Assembly (NCBI RefSeq): GCF_009870125.1
Contig: NC_046679.1
Coordinates: forward strand, 6,014,001 to 6,078,000
Reading direction: 5' to 3'
From: Drosophila pseudoobscura
Lineage: Eukaryota; Arthropoda; Insecta; Diptera; Drosophilidae
DNA: 64,000 nt
The position numbers and the translations under genes are program-made. Below the pieces are notes generated by a model that was given only the letters and a program-made list of their open reading frames with translations, ran no database searches and was not told where the DNA came from. This document shows positions 56,614 to 64,000 of this stretch, piece after piece. Position 1 is the first letter of the stretch; each line of letters starts with the position of its first letter.

Positions 56614-59600
56614 CTAGGACCGGGCTGGGAGGATCGCTGCGATGATCATCACAAGGAGGGATACCAGCGGCAGGCTGGTGTGGCTGCCACCTGCGGTCGC
56701 TGAGCGGTACTCGTCCTCGGGCAGATACTCCCGGATGTGTCGCGTCTTGTTCATCATCCAGTAGAAGGCCCTCATGTTGCCCAGTCGCTTCAGCTCGTCC
56801 CCAATGTCGTTCCGGATCTTGGCATTGTACTCGTTGAGCAGACGCTTCTCGACGGCACTGAGCAGGGTGCTGTCTATCAGCTTCGGCTCGTAGGGGACCA
56901 ATGTGACGTCCTGGAATGCTAGGAAGTGTGCGCCACTGGGATGCCTGTGTCCAGTGTCAATGACCTCGAGCACGTTCTTCAGGCGCACGCCAAAGTCATC
57001 GCGTTTGTAGTAGCCAGACTCTGAAAGGAGGTATGGGATCAGCGGGCATGATCTTTTGAAGAAAACCACTTAATACTTACCGCTGGAGAAGAAGTACCCC
57101 TGCTTGAAGTGGAAGCTGCTGTTCTTGCCATAGGCCACGGATATAGGTGCTGCGTATGAGTAATATTAGAATAGTAAATAATCCATTAACGATCGAAGCC
57201 GACTTACGCTCTTCTACAGAACCGTAGGCGCCAATGCCATGACCTGTGGCCTGTGGATAGTCCGTCATATCCTTCCACACCATGCTGCGCACGAGAGCAT
57301 CTACCTCGGAGGGCTTCAGATCGGCCGGGAACTTGAGCTGAGCTAGATGCAAGATGCCCGCCAGGACGTTTGTGTAGGCCTTTTTCATGTCATGCGTTGG
57401 CTCGCCAAAGATAAACGTCCGCGACACATCCGTGGTGCCCTCCAAGTACTGTCCACCCGACTCGATGACCAGCAGGCTCTGGTCGGAGACCTCGATATTG
57501 GTCACATTGCTGGATATATAGTAGGGCAGGGCCGAGTGCTCGCCATAGGCCACGACCGTGCGCAGGGACAGCCCCTTGGCATGCTTCTGGGAGAGGCGCC
57601 AGAGCTCCACCTCATACTTAATCTTCTCCTCGGTCCACTGCTCCGTCTGGAATCTGGCCTCCATGTTGCTCATGGACTCGCAAATGGCGGCGCCGTCCCT
57701 TATATGCGCCTTCCGCATGCCAGCCTGCTCATCGGAGTTCTTCTGGGCCCGCATGAAGATAATGGGCGAGATGTACTCCACAACGATTTTCCCTGGCATC
57801 GAGGAGTAAATGGCCTCGGAGGTACCCAGATCCTGCACGCAGGGGGCAGACACGAGCACACGCTTCCAGATCTGTGCATAGGTGCGTATATCGCTCCAGA
57901 TTTGATGATATTCCTTAATTCTGCAATAAATAGTCAGATGAGTGAGGGTTCATTTAAAGCTTTCTGTGGCTTACTTGACACAGTCCTCGTTGAAGCAGTC
58001 CGTGCGTAGATGGAGGTCGATTCCCAGACTGATCTTTTCATGATCCACATAGAAGAATATATCATCCTGGCTCACAATGACATACGACTGGAAAAATACA
58101 AATATTAGAGGGTGGTATCAAATGGATAGAGTGTGGCGACTCACCTTCACCACTGGCGTGTAGGGTATGTCAGTGCCACGGATGTTGAGCAGATAGGCGA
58201 TCTCTGTTAGCGATGTGACCACCATGGCGTCACAGCCGAGGTGCGCCAGGCGACGCCTCAACTCCCGGATCTTGTCCTGCCAGTTCTCGCCCGCAAACTC
58301 GCGAGCCTGCACCTGAATCACCTGATTCTTGGGCTGCTCGGGCCGCTCTGCTCCCCAAATGAGGTCCACCAGGTTGTTGTTGACCTTGACCAGCTTCAGG
58401 AACTTGTCCTCCAGCTCGCGCTCCCACTCGGCCCAGAGCTGATGCGGCACCAGATGAGGATCGGCGCCCACCCGCTTGTCCAAGTGCACTCGGCTGCCCA
58501 GCCAGTCGGCGATGCTGACATTGCCGTTGGCCAGATAGATTTCCCAGTCGCAGTCGAGCTCTCCGTCCGCCTGCTGGGCGTAGCGTTTCTCCAGCCAGAC
58601 GGCGGCTCCGTGGTGCGTAATGGCGGCAACGGCCCGCACACCCGTGTAGCCGGTCAGGTAGCACAATCGTTGATCGCGTGCGGCCACCTCCTGGTTGAGG
58701 TGCTCGTCGGTCGAGGGGAGGATATATCCGTAGATCTCGGGCCCCTGCAGCGAGGCCCGAATCTGCATTTGCTCACGCAGTGCCAGCAGCCGACTGTGGT
58801 ACAAGCTCATGGGCTGGATCTGTAATTATCCGTTGAATATTAATATCTGATCGATGGCCCCCCAGCAGGTGACCCTGCCACCTGCCACCTCCTCTCACCA
58901 GTTTGCCCTTGCGGTACTGGCAAATCTCTCGGTGATAGCCCCGGGGGGGCTCTGCGGCCACGGCGCCCAGAACTGAAAATGGAACGTCGTAAAAATTGGT
59001 AAAACAAAATATTTGCAAGTCGTTAAGAATGTTGATAAATAAAATTTCAATTGTTGCCATTAGTTTTATGGAGCACATTTTTTGCATACATATTTATTAA
59101 TGGCCAAACTAGCGGTCCAAAAATAGCAACAAGTGCGTCACGGTAGCGCAAACAAATTTCCCACGCTCGTTAAATGGCCATGCGACTCGCTCTCCGGCCT
59201 CTCGATTCCGCACGGTGCTGGTGCTCGACTTTTATTTTCGCTCAAGTGAGAGATGTCGAGGCACTAGAGCATCGCATCGCATCGCCACTGGTGACAGGCT
59301 GAGAATTCATTTGAATTTCACTTTCAATATCAACGCCCGACCACCTGCTCTCTTCGCCTAAGCTGAGTCAACCGCTGGCCACGCTGCGTATGCGTAATGG
59401 AAGTCGAACAGCGTGGGGGGCCTCGACGGGCAACAAGTTCCGCGAGGCTGCGGCAGTCCCACTCCACTGATTGGGATGTCAAAACAGGGAGACAAGCCGA
59501 ATGTCAAATGGGTGAGGAGATGGTCATTTCACTGTCACTGTCTCGGCCAGCTGTTCAAATGCGATTTGTCAGAGTCTTGCCAAAAAAATTCTCAGTAAAG

Positions 59601-60301
59601 GGAAATATTTATAAACATTCATATACTCGTATGCTTGTATATTCGATTGATTTATTCGAGCAGAACGTTGACATGGTAGGCCAGAAATCTATTTCTGTAC
59701 AGACTGCTCTAAAATTGGCGTATTTCCTTTCATATAAGGCTTGATATATTTCAAGGTGGAAAAAAGGTTTTTTCCATTTAGTCTGAAGACTATATAGGGT
59801 CTACCCGTTTAGAGGCTGCTTTCAAGGGTATTTCCGATTCGCCTTGACCAACGTTTCTTTATTCCATGTTTTGTCTTCTCCATTTGTTAAAGTGAAAATA
59901 TTCAAGAATTAATTTTCATGTTAATAGCCACATACTCATCTCTTCGAAATTAGTTTATGTGATTTAAAAGAAATTTACGATAAATGACGGACAAACACAT
60001 CCTCAGAGGGGACATGGCTGACTTTGCATTTGTATAAATAAATATTATGCCATCATTGACATTTGGGCCAGCTTCGCATATTTTCGTGACGCACTGAATA
60101 GCGAAGGCGACTTCATGCCCTGAGAGCCATGTGCAAAACGTTTTATGCTTACAGAACATACTGAAAACTAAAAATACCGTAAATCGATCAAAAGTCTATA
60201 AAATCAGTTTCGGTCGGCCTTAAAATGCACATAGTAATAGGTACGTACTCACCCAGCAAGATGTTCAGCAGCAAGCGCCAAATCCATTTGGCTGTCGTCA
60301 T
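56614..60301 (-). CDS. GPI-type aminopeptidase P homologue, probably catalytically dead
   Basis: Seven minus-strand exons: 60253-60301, 58899-58972, 58145-58819, 57975-58087, 57208-57920, 57081-57149 and 56614-57020, 699 residues. Exon 1 and part of exon 2 encode a signal peptide (WRLLLNILL to GAVAA). Two creatinase-like N-terminal domains follow, then the pita-bread peptidase domain (SGGQYLEGTTDVSRT, TGHGIG, ESGYYKRDDFGVRL). The C terminus has a hydrophobic tail (LPLVSLLVMIIAAILP) typical of GPI anchoring, as in vertebrate XPNPEP2. Aminopeptidase P cuts X-Pro N-terminal bonds with two metal ions. Here the first metal Asp is Glu (VIESGGQ), the last metal Glu is Lys (VRLKN), and the catalytic His positions read LPYY and SVEE. 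It probably matches D. melanogaster CG6225 (from memory). Intron 1 is about 1.28 kb. Confidence 0.92.
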
Positions 60302-63300
60302 TGTTTTTCTTTGCACTTAAAATTTTTCCCTCCGCACACGGAGCCGGGGGTACACGGGGGGGGCACTCGCAGGCCGTAAAACTTGGCCAGAACCCGAACG
60401 GATTGTTTGTGTTTGCGCGAATTGCGCGGCCTTTCCTGTCTCTCTCTCTCTCTTTGCACTTTCACTGAACTGCAAAATTGTTGCTTCTTTGGTCTAAACA
60501 AATCAAACGGTGGCCATTAATGAGTTAGTGTCGATCTTAGGAAGGAGACTGTGGGGATTCTTCTTTTGTGGCGATGCACTTTTCCGGTTAATGACCGGAA
60601 CGTGTCGGGTCGTGTCTTTCGCACATGTTGCACCTATGTATTTGCCCCTAGCAAGGGAATGGGTGTGAGAATGGGCGTGGGCGTGGCCATGGCATATGCC
60701 AATCTAAAGGGTGTTGGCCGAGGCGCTTTCTTCTAATTGATATGCCATGCAGTGGCTGGCCAACTTCTGTTCCCTGGGGCTCATAACTCATCTGGCGGCG
60801 ACATATGTATAAATAGCCATGATATCAGCCCAGCTTAGGAATTTATAACTTCCGCTCCGACGAGCTGTGGTGCCGAATTTGGAATTCGATTTTTTGGAAA
60901 ATGCCAATTTGGCAACTATTTTTCGGGTCTGTCGGTCTGGTCTGGTCTGCGTTTTCTCGTTTCGTTTTGTAGTTTAACAAAATGTTTAATTGCTGTTTTA
61001 ATTAATCATGCGTAAAGGCAGCCGAAACAGTCGAACAGAAACATGCTGATCATGCTGGAAATGAGCCAAGCTCTGCCATGCCGTGGGTGTGGAGGCACTC
61101 GCACTGGCACTGCCACTGGCATGGCGTCGGAGTTGCACAAGTTCCCCCAATGCTAATGCTGATTTAATTTTGTTAGCCTTATAGAGCACCTCAAAGGGTA
61201 GCACCGGAATGGGCTGTCTGTCAATCACGCAGATGGCAGCAGAGCCGAAGATTGAAAATGATTGAACGCCTTTGATGCGACTCGCGTGCTTGGCACACAA
61301 ATATCTGCGAAGCTGTCAATAAAACACAGATCTCTGATCTGAACTTAATTGCTTTTTCAATTTGTATGCCAGTCCACTTTTCATTAACATACATACATAT
61401 GTATATATATATTTTAAAGTGACCAAGAAAAGTATTGTTTCAATATCAATTAAGCGATTCAAAACCAATTTTCCCGCCTGGGCGGTACTGTACTCGAACT
61501 AATACTCGAGGCGCACATTGTTCACGCTGTTTTTTATTGTCATTGGATCGGCGTCAGATATGGCAACTCACACGCCCCACATCCCATCGAAATACAAGTA
61601 CAATGAGGCAGGGGCAGAGGCAAAGGCAACCGCAGCCCACAAAATACATTGAAAACATAGGAAATACTACAATTAAATAAGAGTTAAACAAATTCGATAA
61701 GTGGTGGGCGATCATCAGCGACAAATATGTATAAACGTACAATATATATTGTGAAAGTGACAGCTCTGGCCCTGTAGCCGCCTCCGGCCAGCAATTATTC
61801 GCTTGACTTTGGCACCAAAACAGCAAACGAGATGATGCTCTAGTTATCATTGCATGTACTTATAAGCACGCTTGTGTGCATGCATCAAGCACAACATACG
61901 AGTACCATTTGCTGCCAACAAAATTGCGCTGACAAATATCCCACAAATTCGTAATGTGCCTCAACTGCCAACTGGCCGCGTGCCCTTAAATGTTTGTTAT
62001 ATCATGGGGGGTATTACTGAGAGAAACCCCCGAGGAAAGCCTCAAATATCTGGGAATGCAACACCTGCAGACTAATTTCGGTGGAAATGGTTTTTTACGC
62101 ATCGAAATGGGGGAAATGGGAGCGAGGTGGACTCATTCTTTTTGTTGAACAAATGCATTTCTTTTTTTGTTTTCAATTTCAATTTCACTGCCGTGACCGC
62201 GACCAAGACGCCGCTGACTCACACACAGAACATGGTTAAACACAGTTGCCAAAAAAAACACCAGCCACCCAAACACCCCAACACATAGATACTCAGACGT
62301 ATCTATGTATATCTATGTTTATTTAATTTGTTATATGTACGAGTTTTTGAATTTGAACTGAATTTTGCGCCAATGCACACCTTGAAAATCACAAATTTCA
62401 TGCCAGAGCGCCAGCAGCAAAATTTGAATTCTGTCACGGCATGCAGCAGATTGCAAGGGGTATCGGCTCTCCGGTGTTCCCTATCTACGAGTATCTGCGG
62501 CGTGCTGACAATGTTACGTATACGCAGCGTACGAGCATATCTCTAGGTTTGCACAGCTGTCCGAAATAGCAGCGGAATTTTCAGAATATTCTACCTTTTG
62601 CGGTCTCAAAGAGCCTCCACACACGAATACGAAGACGGACACGGAGACGGATCCGGACACTCACGGACTCACTCGCGGTATCTTGTGGTATCTGGCGGAG
62701 AAGAAGCCAAAGCGAACCGCACGCGTGTAAAGCAACAAGCAAACTGAAAAACTTTTGATGTTGCTATTTTGTATGTTTTTTATTTTGTTGCCTCAAAATG
62801 TGGGAGATGAAAAGCACGCACACCCACAGAGCGCTCGACAGAGAGCGAGGGAGAGAGACATTCAGGGCGAGAGAGAGGGGAGAGCGAGCGCGCGATATGG
62901 AAGGGAGAGACGCATGCATGCATAGACTATTTAATTCATTTCAAAAAGAATTTACTTATTTCGAATAGAACAAACACACAGAGCAGTCGAGCTGAGCAGC
63001 TGAGCAGCGCGAAAAGCGCGTGAGCGGGAGCTTTGGCAAGCGTTAGACGCTCCCTAGACAGCGATGGGTGGGGGGGACTGGGGGCTCCAGAAGAAAATGG
63101 TAAAAGTCTCTTCTGGGCTGCAGCACAGTGGATGGCGATATGTAGCATGGCACTGCAACTTAATATTCGCTATTATGATAGACTCTGCCACAGCATTTAT
63201 GGCGGTTCACATTTCGCCCCAGTCAGGCAGTCAGGCAGTCAACCACTCAAGCCCTGGAACCACCCAACCACACAATGACGTCGCCAACTCGTGGTCGTCA

Positions 63301-64000
63301 TGGGGCTCTTCCGACTCCGACTTCGAATCCAACTTTGAGAGTTTTGCAATTGACTTCGATGGAATTGTGAAAATTATGCTGTCAATTGGTATTTTCTTGC
63401 TTTTAAATTGATTGTTTTAATAGCTAGAGAAATTTGAAACTATTTTGCTATCCGCCCAGTGGCCGAATGGCCGAATGCTAGGGTTTGGAGCCCGGCCCAC
63501 TGTGCGGGCGATTGCATAATCCCGCATAAACAAATACATATCTAAATAGGAAAAGGCCCAGCGTAAACTCTTAATCTGAAAATCATTTTGTTTATTTGAT
63601 TCGGTCACGAAGCGAGCGGAGGAGCGCCTTTTCATTCCGCTCATTAAGCTCATTTACGCAGAGACAAAGACAGGGACAGGGACACACACAAGCAGAACAA
63701 CTCAATCGGAAAAGCGTCTTGTCTTCGATGCTCTCCGCGCTCTCGTTGGCGTCTAAAATTATGGGATTGATGAGACGAGGCGAAGGGGAACGGAGGGGGG
63801 GCCGTGCACGGCAAGGGGAGAGTTCAATATGTGCTTATTTATTATGTTGCAAGCTCGGAGCTCTCTGGCACACTCTCGCTCTCCACTCACTATCGATCGT
63901 GCGCGCTCGACATTATGAACTAATTAAAAAATCTACTTTGAAGCACGCCGCTGCCCGCAGTGGCAAAGTGGAAAAGTGGCATAGTGGCAAATGAGCTTTT
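60302..64000. other. 5' flank of the aminopeptidase P homologue, no further gene seen
   Basis: No credible coding exon. CT and CA runs lie near 60440 and 63682. A GAGA-rich block lies at 62838-62910 (GAGAGCGAGGGAGAGAGAC type), a likely Trl/GAGA-factor region. Frames of 60-130 codons in this stretch are low-complexity or antisense overlaps. Confidence 0.45.

Overview
This is nuclear DNA of a Drosophila species. The evidence is short introns with GT/AG ends, CAX/opa-type repeats, and proteins that read as close relatives of mod(mdg4), tinman, bagpipe, members only (Nup88), Gnmt and Cyp313a. The proteins differ from D. melanogaster at many positions. It is therefore another Sophophora species; the obscura group is plausible but not proven. 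All exon boundaries were read by eye, and in every multi-exon gene given here the splice phases add up.

Left part (1-7 kb): the 5' end of mod(mdg4) on the minus strand. The exons encoding the shared BTB region lie at 3344-4959. Two alternative FLYWCH exons lie at 1-257 and 465-994, both in the phase needed to join the common donor. A decayed FLYWCH-like exon lies on the opposite strand at 2166-2384. Upstream of mod(mdg4) is a tandem array of a ~290-300 bp unit that carries core-promoter motifs.

Middle part (7-30 kb): the NK homeobox genes tinman (8408-10801) and bagpipe (17738-18989), both plus strand, in a regulatory landscape rich in TCAAGTG (NK-2/Tinman-type) sites. A three-exon gene for a small secreted protein (13810-14530) sits between them. 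Its inverted paralogue lies at 30479-31194.

Right part (30-64 kb): a housekeeping and metabolic block. It holds two tandem Cyp313a-type P450 genes, members only/Nup88, a 48-residue membrane micro-ORF, glycine N-methyltransferase, a large PTB-domain protein and a GPI-type aminopeptidase P homologue. The last lacks several catalytic residues. The promoter of Nup88 is built from the same ~290 bp repeat as that of mod(mdg4), in inverted orientation in the window but in the same orientation relative to the gene.

In D. melanogaster the NK genes continue from bagpipe to ladybird, and the Nup88/Gnmt block lies elsewhere on the same arm. The interval of about 19-30 kb therefore probably contains a lineage-specific rearrangement junction. 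No tRNA, rRNA or CRISPR was seen. The only transposon trace is a short DINE-1-like remnant.
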